NCBI GenBank assembly: GCA_003133225.1 | Contig: PKWL01000025.1 | Location: 1 to 64,000, forward strand | Source: Janthinobacterium sp. | GTDB lineage: Bacteria; Pseudomonadota; Gammaproteobacteria; Burkholderiales; Burkholderiaceae_D | Direction of reading: 5' to 3' | Length of the DNA: 64,000 nt | Shown here: positions 9,982 to 19,082 of the stretch, piece by piece | How positions within the stretch are numbered: position 1 is the first letter of the stretch | Layout: every line of letters starts with the position of its first letter | Position numbers and translations under genes: made by a program | The notes under the pieces: generated by a model | Told to the model about the DNA's origin: nothing | Databases searched by the model: none | What the model saw: the letters and a program-made list of their open reading frames with translations, nothing else

Positions 9982-11213
9982 ACCCACCCAACCAAACCGA
10001 TCAAGAGTCTCCGACCCCGACATCCGCCGCCGAACTCGGGGTGCCGGAAATTGAAAAACCCGTAGAAAGCCCCAGCAAGCGCCGCAGCCTGCTCATCGCC
10101 GTCAGCGTCGTTTTGTTTGTTTTGCTGCTCGCCTACATCGTCTGGTGGATGATCTATGCCCGCCACTATGAGAGCACCGACGACGCCTACGTTTCCGGCA
10201 ACGTGGTGCAGCTAACGCCTCAAGTGGGCGGAACCGTGGTCGCTATCTACGCCGACGATACGGAATTAGTTGAGGCGGGCAAGCCACTGGTCGAACTCGA
10301 TCAGGCCGACGCCAAAGTCGCCCTCGACCAAGCCGAAGCGCAATTGGCCCAAAGCGTGCGCGAAGTACGCACGCTATTTGTAAACAACGGCGCCTTGACC
10401 GCCAACGTCAGCGCACGGCGCTCGGAAGTTGAAAAAGCTCATTCCGATTTGGCCCGCCGCCAGCAATTGATTGGCACCGGCGCCGTGTCCAAAGAGGAAT
10501 TGGAGCATGCCAAGGAAGCCTGGCAAGCTGCCGATGCCGCTTTGCAAGGCGCCAGCGACCAACTGGCGTCGAATCGCGTGTTGACCGACCATACGACGGT
10601 GGAACGGCATCCGAACGTGTTGCGCGCCGCGGCCCAGGTACGCACGGTGTACCTCAGCTATGCGCGCACTACGCTGCCGGCACCGATCACCGGCTACATC
10701 GCGAAACGCTCGGTACAAGTCGGTCAACGGGTGGCCGCCGGCATGCCGCTGATGTCGATCGTGCCGTTAAATGCCTTGTGGGTCGACGCTAACTTTAAGG
10801 AGGTGCAGATCGCCAGCATGCGTATCGGCCAGCCGGTGACACTGGTATCGGATTTGTACGGCTCCAAGACGGAATACCGGGGCACAGTTTCGGGCCTGGC
10901 GGCGGGCACCGGCTCCGCTTTCGCCTTGTTGCCAGCGCAAAATGCGAGCGGCAACTGGATCAAGATCGTCCAGCGCGTGCCGGTGCGCATCACTCTCGAT
11001 CCTAAAGATTTGGCAACCCATCCGCTGCGAATTGGTGTCTCCATGGACGTCAAAGTTGACATCGCTAAGACCGAAGGCACCTCGCTCACAGCCGGTTCCG
11101 CGGCGCGCACGACGCCGGCCTACAAGACCGAGGTATTTGACAAATCGGGCGCCCAGGCCGATGCCATTATTCGCCGCATCATTGCCGAAAATAATGTTGC
11201 GGCAACGCGTTGA
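9978..11213 (+). CDS. EmrA-type efflux periplasmic adaptor (HlyD family)
   Basis: A 411-residue membrane fusion protein. Residues 1-35 are cytoplasmic, 36-57 form one membrane anchor, then STDDAYVSGNVVQLTPQVGGTV marks the start of the lipoyl domain. A coiled-coil hairpin spans roughly residues 110-200 (QAEAQLAQSVREV to ASDQLASN), and LPAPITGYIAKRSVQVGQRV closes the lipoyl domain, followed by a beta-barrel. It bridges the inner-membrane transporter and the outer-membrane channel. Start overlaps the preceding stop by four bases. Order (outer-membrane protein, EmrA, EmrB) and length are typical of drug or uncoupler efflux operons. Confidence 0.92.
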   Translation: MNPPNQTDQESPTPTSAAELGVPEIEKPVESPSKRRSLLIAVSVVLFVLLLAYIVWWMIYARHYESTDDAYVSGNVVQLTPQVGGTVVAIYADDTELVEAGKPLVELDQADAKVALDQAEAQLAQSVREVRTLFVNNGALTANVSARRSEVEKAHSDLARRQQLIGTGAVSKEELEHAKEAWQAADAALQGASDQLASNRVLTDHTTVERHPNVLRAAAQVRTVYLSYARTTLPAPITGYIAKRSVQVGQRVAAGMPLMSIVPLNALWVDANFKEVQIASMRIGQPVTLVSDLYGSKTEYRGTVSGLAAGTGSAFALLPAQNASGNWIKIVQRVPVRITLDPKDLATHPLRIGVSMDVKVDIAKTEGTSLTAGSAARTTPAYKTEVFDKSGAQADAIIRRIIAENNVAATR

Positions 11214-11305
11214 AAGTACGTGTGAAGCCGCGAAATTGACTGCTCGGTTGGGATATGGCGTAACAAGCGCCTATTTTTCAAGTTAACGGGAATGGAAATG
11301 CAGGC

Positions 11306-12862
11306 ATGAGTTTTCCTAAAGCACACCAGCCCCTGGTGCCATTGACGGGTGGAAAACTAATTCTGGGCACGGTGGCACTGTCGCTCGCCGTGTTCATGAA
11401 CGTACTCGACTCGTCGATCGCGAACGTCTCGATTCCTGCCATCTCGGGCGACTTGGGGGTCTCACCGCAACAAGGCACCTGGGTCATCACGTCGTTCGCG
11501 GTGGCCAACGCAATTTCGGTGCCACTGACGGGCTGGCTAACTCAGCGCTTCGGTCAAGTGCGACTATTCATTACCTCGATTATCTTGTTCATCTTGTCAT
11601 CGATGCTGTGCGGCTTGGCGCCGAGCATGGAAGTCTTGGTCGCGGCGCGCGTGTTGCAAGGCGCCGTTGCCGGTCCCATGATTCCATTATCGCAATCGCT
11701 GCTACTGGCCAGTTACAAGCCGTCCAAAAGTGGCATGGCGCTGGCATTTTGGGGCATGACGACCCTGGTCGCGCCCATCACGGGTCCCTTGCTGGGAGGC
11801 TGGATTTCAGACAACTACACCTGGCCCTGGATTTTTTACATCAACATTCCCATCGGCCTATTTGCAGCTTGGGCCACGTGGTCCATCTATGCCTCGCGCG
11901 AGACGGCGACCCGGGTGTTGCCCATTGATGCGATTGGCCTGGGCCTGCTGGTGGTATGGGTGGGCTCGTTGCAGATCATGCTCGACAAAGGTAAGGAACT
12001 CGATTGGTTCAATTCGGGGCAGATCGTCATTCTGGGCGTCACCGCCGTGGTTGGCTTCATCTATTTCGTGATTTGGGAGTTGGGCAGCAAACACCCGGTG
12101 GTGGACCTGTCCTTGTTCCAAACCCGTAATTTCAGCGGCGGCGTGGTGGCCATTTCGGTCGGCTATGGCCTGTTTTTTGGTAGCCTGGTGATTTTGCCGC
12201 TGTGGTTGCAAACCCAGCTAGGATACACGGCGACCCTGGCGGGCGAAGTCATGGCCCCGGTGGGAATTTTCGCCATCATCTTGTCGCCCATCATCGGCAA
12301 GATATTGCCCAGAGTTGATGCGCGCTGGGTCGCCTCGGCAGCTTTTTTTATCTTCGCCGTGGTGTTCTTCATGCGCGCCGCATTCACGCAAAACGTCGAC
12401 ACCATGACTTTGATGATCCCAACCGTGATTCAGGGGGGCGCGATGGCCATGTTTTTCATTCCGCTCACTTCCATCATCTTGTCGGGGCAGCCGCCGGAGA
12501 AAATTCCGGCAGCGGCCGGTCTGTCGAACTTCATCCGCATCATGTTCGGCGGCATCGGCACCTCGATTACCAGCACCTTCTGGGATCGGCGCACGGCTTT
12601 GCATTATTCACAATTATCCGAGCATAGCGGTCCGCACAATCCGGCCTTTACCGCCGCCGTGGATGGTCTGACGGCGCAAGGGATGTCGGCGCAAAGTGCC
12701 TATGCCACCATCGACCGGCTGATGACGGTCGATGCCAGCACCAGGGGCGCGACCGATATTTTTTGGATATCGGCGATCTTGTTCTTGGGCCTGATTGGAC
12801 TCGTCTGGCTAACGAAACCAATACGTTCGGGCGCGCCGGTGGATGGCGGCGGCGCCCACTAA
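11306..12862 (+). CDS. EmrB/QacA-type MFS drug efflux transporter (DHA2 family)
   Basis: A 518-residue inner-membrane antiporter with 14 predicted membrane segments. Family motifs: LAVFMNVLDSSIANVSIPAI in segment 1 (motif D1), GWLTQRFGQVRLF (motif A) in the first cytoplasmic loop, and GPLLGGWISDNYTW (motif C) typical of proton-coupled drug exporters. It exports hydrophobic toxicants using the proton gradient and works with the adaptor upstream. A 92-base gap separates it from emrA, but no terminator is visible, so the three genes likely form one operon. No local regulator gene is present. Confidence 0.93.
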   Translation: MSFPKAHQPLVPLTGGKLILGTVALSLAVFMNVLDSSIANVSIPAISGDLGVSPQQGTWVITSFAVANAISVPLTGWLTQRFGQVRLFITSIILFILSSMLCGLAPSMEVLVAARVLQGAVAGPMIPLSQSLLLASYKPSKSGMALAFWGMTTLVAPITGPLLGGWISDNYTWPWIFYINIPIGLFAAWATWSIYASRETATRVLPIDAIGLGLLVVWVGSLQIMLDKGKELDWFNSGQIVILGVTAVVGFIYFVIWELGSKHPVVDLSLFQTRNFSGGVVAISVGYGLFFGSLVILPLWLQTQLGYTATLAGEVMAPVGIFAIILSPIIGKILPRVDARWVASAAFFIFAVVFFMRAAFTQNVDTMTLMIPTVIQGGAMAMFFIPLTSIILSGQPPEKIPAAAGLSNFIRIMFGGIGTSITSTFWDRRTALHYSQLSEHSGPHNPAFTAAVDGLTAQGMSAQSAYATIDRLMTVDASTRGATDIFWISAILFLGLIGLVWLTKPIRSGAPVDGGGAH

Positions 12863-13072
12863 ACCACCCGCGCCGACCAGGGGCTAAAAGAGCTCGGTCG
12901 CTGCTCCAGCTATGACAGGGAGCGAGCCGCTAAGGACGGTGCCGGAACCGATCTTGTCCCGAAGGCCCTCGACGGGTTGCATGAGACCGTTCGAAATGGC
13001 TCAGGTTCTCGGCCCGAGCGATATAACCGCGCGGCCGAATTCCTACAAGATCGGCCCGGTTTAGGAGGCATT

Positions 13073-13101
13073 GCGTTCGCGCGATTCCATATCGCGAACG
13101 C
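13073..13101. terminator. Inverted repeat between convergent genes
   Basis: GCGTTCGCG and CGCGAACGC form a perfect 9-bp stem with an 11-base loop between the efflux operon and the convergent SnoaL-like gene. There is no T tract; it may act as a bidirectional transcription barrier. The surrounding 12863-13138 holds no gene I can support. Confidence 0.3.
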
Positions 13102-13138
13102 TCGCTTCGATGATCATATGGGCTCGCGTCATGCAGTC

Positions 13139-13540
13139 CTATTCGGGAAAGGTGTCGCCGAACATAGGTAACCCACTTAAGGACGACGCGCGCGTAGCCT
13201 CGTCCTGAATGATATCCCAATGCTCGGCAAGGCGGCCCGAGTCAATGCGGACAATGTCAACAACAATCCAGTTCGCAGGTTGGCCGATGTGGGAATATCG
13301 ACCATGCAGCATTAGGAAGTTTCCTTCCGCCATGATCAACGCGTTTTGGTATCTCATTGCCTCCGGCGCCTTCTTGACCAAATCGAATAGGCCCTGGCGA
13401 CCGGGTGGGATATGGGCGCTGTGCTGGATATAGTTGGGGGACCAAAATCGTTCCGCTCCGGCGAGGTCCCGTTTGTTGAACAACGTTTCAAATGCTTCGA
13501 GAACAAGCGCCTTGTTCTTCTCTTCAATCGCTTGGGTCAT
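13139..13540 (-). CDS. SnoaL-like / NTF2-fold protein
   Basis: A 133-residue protein of the SnoaL-like polyketide cyclase/NTF2 superfamily. It starts with the usual helix EEKNKALVLEAFETLFNKRD, then YIQHSAHIPPGRQGL, the segment that lines the pocket, and ends with VDIVRIDSGRLAEHWDIIQ, the strongly conserved C-terminal strand. A clear AGGAG ribosome site precedes the ATG. Family members are small-molecule isomerases, cyclases or dehydratases, or simply binding proteins; no substrate can be inferred. It stands alone and is transcribed toward the efflux operon. Confidence 0.85.
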   Translation of the reverse strand: MTQAIEEKNKALVLEAFETLFNKRDLAGAERFWSPNYIQHSAHIPPGRQGLFDLVKKAPEAMRYQNALIMAEGNFLMLHGRYSHIGQPANWIVVDIVRIDSGRLAEHWDIIQDEATRASSLSGLPMFGDTFPE

Positions 13541-14166
13541 CTTTTTCTCCTAGGTTAGTACCTGTGAAAATTTTCCCAGATTTGCTTGCCGCGCGCCATC
13601 CCGATTCCCGGTTTTGTCTTTTCAGTTTTTTTATTATCTATATGGCGCAATGTACAATCACGATGCATGTCAACCTTTACCCGTAAAAATGGCCTCTTGG
13701 TGTCCTAGTGGGGAGCGGAACGATGAGGGGCTGGGGCGATCAATGTATTTTTTTACAGGCAATATTTTGCGGAAGTCGTCGCACGTCCTTTAACGATACC
13801 CGGTTCATGGTCCGTGTGCGGTTTCGAAACCGAAGACTCTGTGTGAGCGGCAGGCAGGTGCGGCGGGTATTCCTCGAACTTCGCGCCCAATTGGGCTGGG
13901 TGGATCGTGGGTGAATTCGATCTTCTGCTCCATCATGAATGCGAGGTCAGACGCCGCTCTGACCTTTTTCATTTCCGCACAAACGCCAACGTTTGCATGC
14001 TCTCACTGACAAATACGAAGGGCAGCCATTTCAAAAATTCGGAATTTCGCCGATTTCCCTGGTCTCTACGCTCTCCGTTCTCTGTTTGTGCGAAGGGCGC
14101 GCTGAACCGACAGTGGGGAAGTTGACGTTGGTTATACTCTTTTGCATATTTTCTGTACTTACAACC
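13541..14166. other. Intergenic region, mixed base composition
   Basis: About 600 bases without a supportable gene; the open frames lack homology I recognise and lack ribosome sites. The first 100 bases, AT-rich, should carry the SnoaL-like gene's promoter. Confidence 0.45.
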
Positions 14167-15159
14167 TCAGCTAGCCTCAGCCCTTTCGACGGGCCGCACG
14201 CTGAGGTAGGTCAGGTTTGGAGATAAGCTCCCGCGCAGCAGTTTGAGCGTGCAGACGCGGTGCACACGGCTTTCATCGAGCGTTTGATGCAGGCGATCCA
14301 CCGAATCGATGGCTATGCCGTCAAGTCCGACGATGAGGTCGTCAGCTTGCAGCCCCGCTAACGCGCCGGGACTGCCTGCTCCGACGGACATGACGCGCAC
14401 GCCATGGGTCTGCGGCAAGTCGTAGGCGACGGCGGCGCGACGATGGAGTACTGCCGTGCTTCCAACCACGCCAATGTAGGATCGCCGCACGCGGCCATTA
14501 CGCAGTAATTGCGGGATCACCCAGTGCGCGATATCGATGGCGACGGCGAAGCAGATCGCTTGTGCGCCTGCAATGACAGCGGTATTTACCCCGATTACTT
14601 CGCTGCGGGAATTGAGCAAGGGGCCACCGGAATTGCCTGGATTTAAAGCGGCGTCGATTTGGATCACGTCAGGAATCAATCGGTCCGTGCTGGTTCGCAT
14701 GCTTCGACCGAGCGCGCTGACGATACCCGCCGTTACCGTATGCTCAAAACCAAGTGGATTGCCGATGGCAATCGCAATTTCCCCGCGCCGCACAGCTGCA
14801 GACCGCCCAAGCGGAGCGTGCGGCAGCGCTCCACGCCCATTGCCATCGATACTCAGCACGCCGAGATCGGTATCGGGGTCATCGCCGACCCACTGTGCAT
14901 CGAATCTCGCGCCGTCTGCGAGTGACACGTGGCATCGCACCTGTCCCGTCAGCCGCTTGAGCTGACCGGCGCGCATCACATGCGAGTTGGTGAGCAGAAA
15001 GCCGCTAGAGGAAAATATAAACCCCGAGCCGCTACCGCGAGCTCCGTTAGCTTGCCTTGGTACAATATGCACTGCGGCAACGCTAGGGGCGACACGCTCG
15101 ACCACTTCAACCACAGTTTGTGAATAGCTGTCGAGCAGAAACGCATCATTTGCACCCAT
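14167..15159 (-). CDS. HtrA-like serine protease (S1C) with PDZ domain
   Basis: A 330-residue trypsin-fold protease followed by one PDZ domain. The catalytic triad is visible: His60 in TNSHV, Asp98 in DTDLGVL and Ser177 in GNSGGP; residues about 230-320 form the PDZ domain (GVRVMSVGAGSPGALAGLQADDLIVGLDG). ATG 15159 was chosen because GGAGGA lies 6 bases upstream; a longer in-frame start at 15207 lacks such a site. Unlike DegP, DegQ and DegS there is no signal peptide or membrane anchor from this start, so a cytoplasmic location is likely. Related signal-less S1C proteases are common in proteobacteria, but their substrates are mostly unknown. Confidence 0.88.
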   Translation of the reverse strand: MGANDAFLLDSYSQTVVEVVERVAPSVAAVHIVPRQANGARGSGSGFIFSSSGFLLTNSHVMRAGQLKRLTGQVRCHVSLADGARFDAQWVGDDPDTDLGVLSIDGNGRGALPHAPLGRSAAVRRGEIAIAIGNPLGFEHTVTAGIVSALGRSMRTSTDRLIPDVIQIDAALNPGNSGGPLLNSRSEVIGVNTAVIAGAQAICFAVAIDIAHWVIPQLLRNGRVRRSYIGVVGSTAVLHRRAAVAYDLPQTHGVRVMSVGAGSPGALAGLQADDLIVGLDGIAIDSVDRLHQTLDESRVHRVCTLKLLRGSLSPNLTYLSVRPVERAEAS

Positions 15160-15256
15160 GGTGTCCTCCAGAAGTTTAATACCTGGGGGGCGATCCAGCG
15201 TTTGCAAGTGTTCTTCAAGGCGTGCGGGTTCGTTCGTTCGAGATCATCTTGCTATA

Positions 15257-15640
15257 GAGTGCGAAACCCTGCCCTTGCGCATGGAGCGGCACTGCAGCAA
15301 CGCTCTCGCCATCGCTATTTGGCCGCAGGGTCATCACAAGGTGGCCTGGGTTAATTACCCTGGACTGGAGGGCAAACGGTATGTCGGCCTGGCAAAGAAA
15401 TACCCGCCCAAGGGCGCCGGCGCCATCCTGACGTTCGGTATTCTCCCACCTGGCCAATATCGGGGACGTGAAGAGTCTGGTCATCATCCCGCCTCCACCA
15501 CCCATCGCCAGTTGTCGGAAGAGCAGCAGATCGCGGCCGGCGTGCGACGCGACCTGATCCGCCTGTCGGTGGGACTGGAATCGCTCGACGATATCGTCTG
15601 GGGCAGTGCGAAGGAGACGGCACCCCGCCAATTTCTGTGA
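15257..15640 (+). pseudogene. Decayed 3' fragment of O-acetylhomoserine sulfhydrylase (metY remnant)
   Basis: The plus-strand frame encodes pieces that match the C-terminal third of MetY in order: ETLPLRMERHCSNAL, then HHKVAWVNYPGLEGKRY, then KYPPKGAGAILTFG, then, after a gap and a change of frame and back, HPASTTHRQLSEEQQIAAGV and DLIRLSVGLESLDDI, ending at a TGA. Between ILTFG and the last part the DNA still reads SHLANIGDVKSLVI in another frame, as in MetY, but the residues that normally lie between are deleted. The N-terminal two thirds with the PLP lysine are absent. The intact enzyme makes homocysteine or methionine from O-acetylhomoserine and sulfide; this copy cannot. Confidence 0.8.
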
Positions 15641-15794
15641 TGCCGGCGCCGTTTTGTCACCGACCAGAATTTCCTTGGGGTAATGTTCGCAACGCGCGCT
15701 GTTCTAGCGGGCTGATTCAAGAGCGTCATGGCAAGCCGGCCAACCAAGCGGCCATTTGCGCGTAAGCCCAGACGGGTTTGCTGCAAATACGAAC

Positions 15795-16637
15795 TTACAT
15801 TGCAAAATGGGAGCGTGTCGTGGGCACCCCGCCAAGCGGGCTCAGACGTTCCAGCGGCAGTCCTTTTTCCCTTGGGTGCAACAACGCCAGGCAATGGCGT
15901 TTTAGATCGGTAAATCGGGGCGACGTGACCAGTTCCGCGCCGCGCGGACGGGTAAATTCAAGACGAATTTCTTCAATGATGCGCCCCGGACGCGGACTCA
16001 TCACCAAGATGCGGTCGGCGAGGAACAGCGCCTCGTCGATATCGTGCGTGATGAAGACGATGGTGGTTTTGATACGGGCCCATACTTCCAGCAGTAATTG
16101 CTGCATCATCAAACGCGTTTGCGCATCGAGCGAGCCGAACGGCTCATCCATTAGCATCACGCGCGGATGATTGATCAAGACGCGGGCGATTTCGACCCGC
16201 TGTTTCATCCCGCCCGATAGCTGGGATGGATAATGGTTTTCGAATCCTTCCAGTCCGACTAGCATCAGCAATTCGCGCCCACGCTCGTGCCGTTCTTGTC
16301 TCCCAACGCCTTTCATTTTCAGCCCAAACGCGACATTTTGTAGCACGTTCTTCCACGGGAACAGTGTATGGTGCTGGAACACCAGGCCACGATCAGGATG
16401 GGGGCCGTTTACCGGCTGGTTATCGACGTGGATCGTGCCACGGCTTGGCAACAAATGCCCTGCCAAAGCACCCAATAGAGTTGATTTTCCGCAACCTGAG
16501 GGACCAAGCAGGCAGACGAATTCCCCCGGTTCGACCGACAGTGAAATATTTTGCACTGCCTCAAAAAGGCTCGGCTCATGACCCAGATGAATATGCAACC
16601 GGTCAATTGTGATATTTCCTTGCGTAGCCTGACGCAT
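15795..16637 (-). CDS. ABC transporter ATP-binding protein, nitrate/sulfonate/taurine type
   Basis: A 280-residue SsuB/TauB/NrtD-type ATPase. Motifs: Walker A GPSGCGKST, Q-loop VFQHHTLFPWKNV, signature LSGGMKQRVEIARVL, Walker B VMLMDEPFGSLDAQTR, switch ITHDIDEALFLADRI. It drives the importer whose permease and binding protein are encoded immediately upstream on the same strand; its ATG shares one base with the permease stop. The last 40 residues (HPREKGLPLERLSPLGG) are a tail beyond the usual end and may be unstructured. A longer in-frame opening upstream lies inside the permease gene and is not used. Substrate is unknown; context suggests it feeds the redox operon at 20-24.6 kb. Confidence 0.92.
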   Translation of the reverse strand: MRQATQGNITIDRLHIHLGHEPSLFEAVQNISLSVEPGEFVCLLGPSGCGKSTLLGALAGHLLPSRGTIHVDNQPVNGPHPDRGLVFQHHTLFPWKNVLQNVAFGLKMKGVGRQERHERGRELLMLVGLEGFENHYPSQLSGGMKQRVEIARVLINHPRVMLMDEPFGSLDAQTRLMMQQLLLEVWARIKTTIVFITHDIDEALFLADRILVMSPRPGRIIEEIRLEFTRPRGAELVTSPRFTDLKRHCLALLHPREKGLPLERLSPLGGVPTTRSHFAM

Positions 16638-17458
16638 TATTTTTCTCCCCTTTGATTCCAAGGCATCAGCGCGTTGCCAAGCCGCTTGACCAGGGCGCTG
16701 CTGCCCATGCCGAACAGGCCAATGAATAGCATACCGACCACAATGTCGGCATAATTTTGAATCGTGTACGATGCCCAAGTGTAATAACCGATGCCAAACT
16801 GTCCTGATATCATTTCAGCTGTCACCAGACAAAACCAGGCCGTGCCCATGCCGATTGACAGACCGGTGACGATGCTTGGCGCAGCGCCGGGTAGGATCAC
16901 TTCGGTGAAGACCGAATAGCGCCCGCTACCGAGACTGCGCGCTGAGGCGATCAGGCGCGGATCTACGCCTTCTACACCGTGGATGGTATTGAGCAAAATC
17001 GGAAATAGCGCTCCCGCGAAGGTGATGAAGATCATCGACATTTCGGACGAGGGAAACATCAGGATCGCCAGCGGAATCCAGGCCACGGCTGGGATCGGCC
17101 GCAGCAATTCTAGCGGTGGCAACAAGGCATCCTCGGCCCACCGCGAACGTCCAATGACGAGACCGAGCATGATGCCAACCACAGCCGCCAGCAGAAAGCC
17201 GCCAAACACGCGCGCCAGGCTGGCCGTCAGATCCGGCACCAATTTTGGCGAGTGCAGCAGCGCCCATGCGGCTGCCAGCACCTCGGTCGGTGGTGGCACA
17301 TTCTGGAAGGTCACGAACCCCAAGTTAATGTGGTTGCCGGCTGCCCATTGCCAGGCCAACAAGCATAGCGCTCCCGATGCCAGGCGCAACATCGTACGAC
17401 TTGCGCCGCTGCGGCTAACTAGGGCACTTTCGCGCGCTTCGAGCATGGTGATATTCAT
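16637..17458 (-). CDS. ABC transporter permease, nitrate/sulfonate/taurine type
   Basis: A 273-residue BPD-type permease of the SsuC/TauC/NrtB family with about six membrane segments (for example LASGALCLLAWQWAAG and FGGFLLAAVVGIMLGLVIG). The cytoplasmic coupling loop is ASARSLGSGRYSVFTEVILPGAAPSIV. I chose ATG 17458, which has AGGGA upstream and yields the normal N-terminus; an upstream in-frame start at 17548 would overlap the binding-protein gene by 71 bases. It lies 19 bases after the binding-protein gene. Full length, unlike the broken relative at the window's left edge. Confidence 0.92.
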   Translation of the reverse strand: MNITMLEARESALVSRSGASRTMLRLASGALCLLAWQWAAGNHINLGFVTFQNVPPPTEVLAAAWALLHSPKLVPDLTASLARVFGGFLLAAVVGIMLGLVIGRSRWAEDALLPPLELLRPIPAVAWIPLAILMFPSSEMSMIFITFAGALFPILLNTIHGVEGVDPRLIASARSLGSGRYSVFTEVILPGAAPSIVTGLSIGMGTAWFCLVTAEMISGQFGIGYYTWASYTIQNYADIVVGMLFIGLFGMGSSALVKRLGNALMPWNQRGEK

Positions 17459-17477
17459 CGTTGGGTCCCTGTTTCGT

Positions 17478-18872
17478 TTAGCTGTTGGCGTTGGCGCGGG
17501 CTGCATTGAAATCGCATACCGTGCCGCCGTGTTGCTTGGCCCAGGCATCAGCGGATTTTTTCAACAGGAACGCGCTGATGTCATTCTTAGCATCGACGAA
17601 CCAGGCATCGGACGCGAATAGCTTTAAGCCACTGTTTCGATCGTGGGCATACACGACGCGAATTTTTCTGCCTGATTTTTCAAGCTTGCGTAGTTCAGAA
17701 AAGGCCGCTACAGGCGAAGCGTAGTTGCGCACCAGAGGTTCGCCCGCAACCCAGATTTGCATCAGATGATTAAAATTTGTGATCGACTTGCCAGTATCGG
17801 CGTCTTTGCCGATCAAGGGCGCCTTCGCATAATTTCTCAAGGCCGCGTCGTAATCGAGGCCTTCCTGCCTGAACGCGGCGCGGATGTATTGGTCGTCGAT
17901 GAAGGCGTTGGCATCGAGATTGATTTCAGTGCGTTTCATCAGGTGCAACGTGTCGATCGAGGTCTTCACCGCTTGCCGATATTCCGGTTTCCAGGTGAAG
18001 TCGCGTGTTTGCAAACCGAGCGGGCCGTGAAATAGGTAATTGACTTCAGCCTCGATGCCTGTCGTTTTGGCGATCAGTTCACTGTACTTTTCCGGTTCTG
18101 CAGTCATGAGCTTATCGGCTTCGATTGCCGCGCGCAGGAAGGCGATCACGATTTCAGGATATTTTTTTGCATAGTCGGCATCGACCAGGCTGCCGTGCAG
18201 GGTCGGCGCATTGGCTTGCGATCCGTCATAGATCTTACGGGCAAAACCGCGATGTGGAAATAGTTCCGCAAACGGGACGAAATCAGCGTGAGCGTCGATT
18301 TTGTTGCTTTGCAGCGCAGAGCCGGCAACTTCCGGCGACTGCGTCACGATGGTGACATCTTTTTCAGGGTCCCAGCCTTGTGCCTTGACAGCGCGCAGCA
18401 GCATGCCGTGGGCGGTCGATGCGAACGGAACGGAAATGATTTTACCTTTCAATTCGGCCAGCGATTGCACCTTCGAATTTTTCGGCACGACGATACCGTT
18501 GCCACTGCCCAGTGTGCTGCCGGACAGGACATTGATGAACAGGCTTTGCTTGCCGGCTTTTTGAAATGCGGCGCCGTTGAAGGCCCCGGGAAAATCGGCC
18601 ATCGATCCAAAATCCAGTTTGCCCGCCACCATTTCATTAGTCAGTGGCGCGCCCGAGGTGAAATTTTTCCACAGGATGTCGTATTGAGCATTTTTGTATT
18701 TGCCCTCGTGTGGCAGATATTTTTCGAGTAGTTTCAATTCGCGGATCATCAGGCCACCAGTGGCGCAATTGACGGTCGTGTCTTGAGTGCCGATTGCGAT
18801 GCGGATGGTTTCGGCGTTAACAGAGCCCACGGCAATGGCCAGCAGCCCGACCAGTGTTAGGTTCAAATGCAT
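17478..18872 (-). CDS. Substrate-binding protein of a nitrate/sulfonate-type ABC importer, with C-terminal extension
   Basis: A 464-residue periplasmic protein. Residues 1-20 are a Sec signal ending at VNA. The core resembles SsuA/NrtA/TauA proteins: ETIRIAIGTQDTTVNC, LDFGSMADFPGAFNGA, LAELKGKIISVPFASTAHGMLLRAV and PEVAGSALQSNKIDAHADFVPF. Typical SsuA proteins have about 320 residues; here an extra C-terminal part of roughly 100 residues (from about 370, including NFNHLMQIWVAGEPLVRNYA) follows. ATG 18872 has a GGAG site 6-8 bases upstream. It heads the importer genes and follows the GntR regulator by 210 bases, where a separate promoter may lie. The ligand is unknown; the family binds small anions or sulfonates. 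Confidence 0.85.
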   Translation of the reverse strand: MHLNLTLVGLLAIAVGSVNAETIRIAIGTQDTTVNCATGGLMIRELKLLEKYLPHEGKYKNAQYDILWKNFTSGAPLTNEMVAGKLDFGSMADFPGAFNGAAFQKAGKQSLFINVLSGSTLGSGNGIVVPKNSKVQSLAELKGKIISVPFASTAHGMLLRAVKAQGWDPEKDVTIVTQSPEVAGSALQSNKIDAHADFVPFAELFPHRGFARKIYDGSQANAPTLHGSLVDADYAKKYPEIVIAFLRAAIEADKLMTAEPEKYSELIAKTTGIEAEVNYLFHGPLGLQTRDFTWKPEYRQAVKTSIDTLHLMKRTEINLDANAFIDDQYIRAAFRQEGLDYDAALRNYAKAPLIGKDADTGKSITNFNHLMQIWVAGEPLVRNYASPVAAFSELRKLEKSGRKIRVVYAHDRNSGLKLFASDAWFVDAKNDISAFLLKKSADAWAKQHGGTVCDFNAARANANS

Positions 18873-19082
18873 TTTTTCTCCACGACTTTATTTCAATTGG
18901 TTATCCGGTTGGTGCATCTGCCCCACACAGTTGAGGCAGGCAAGGTATATCGTTCGGCCCGGTCGGCATTTTTTTTAATAGTTCGATTCCAGAACGCCGA
19001 TTCGTTCCGCTTTTGCCAAGACGGCAGCGAAACAATGCGAGATAGACACTGGGGGCCGGTCGTTCTCGAACTTGATGCTGAC

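Noticed and set aside
12930-13220. 96-codon minus-strand open frame between the efflux operon and the SnoaL-like gene
   Set aside because: It overlaps the SnoaL-like coding region in another frame, has Arg/His-rich random composition and no ribosome site.
18938-18965. GC-rich stretch followed by eight T residues in the importer leader, resembling a terminator
   Set aside because: The T run is on the plus strand, whereas all genes there are transcribed from the minus strand, and the stem is poor.
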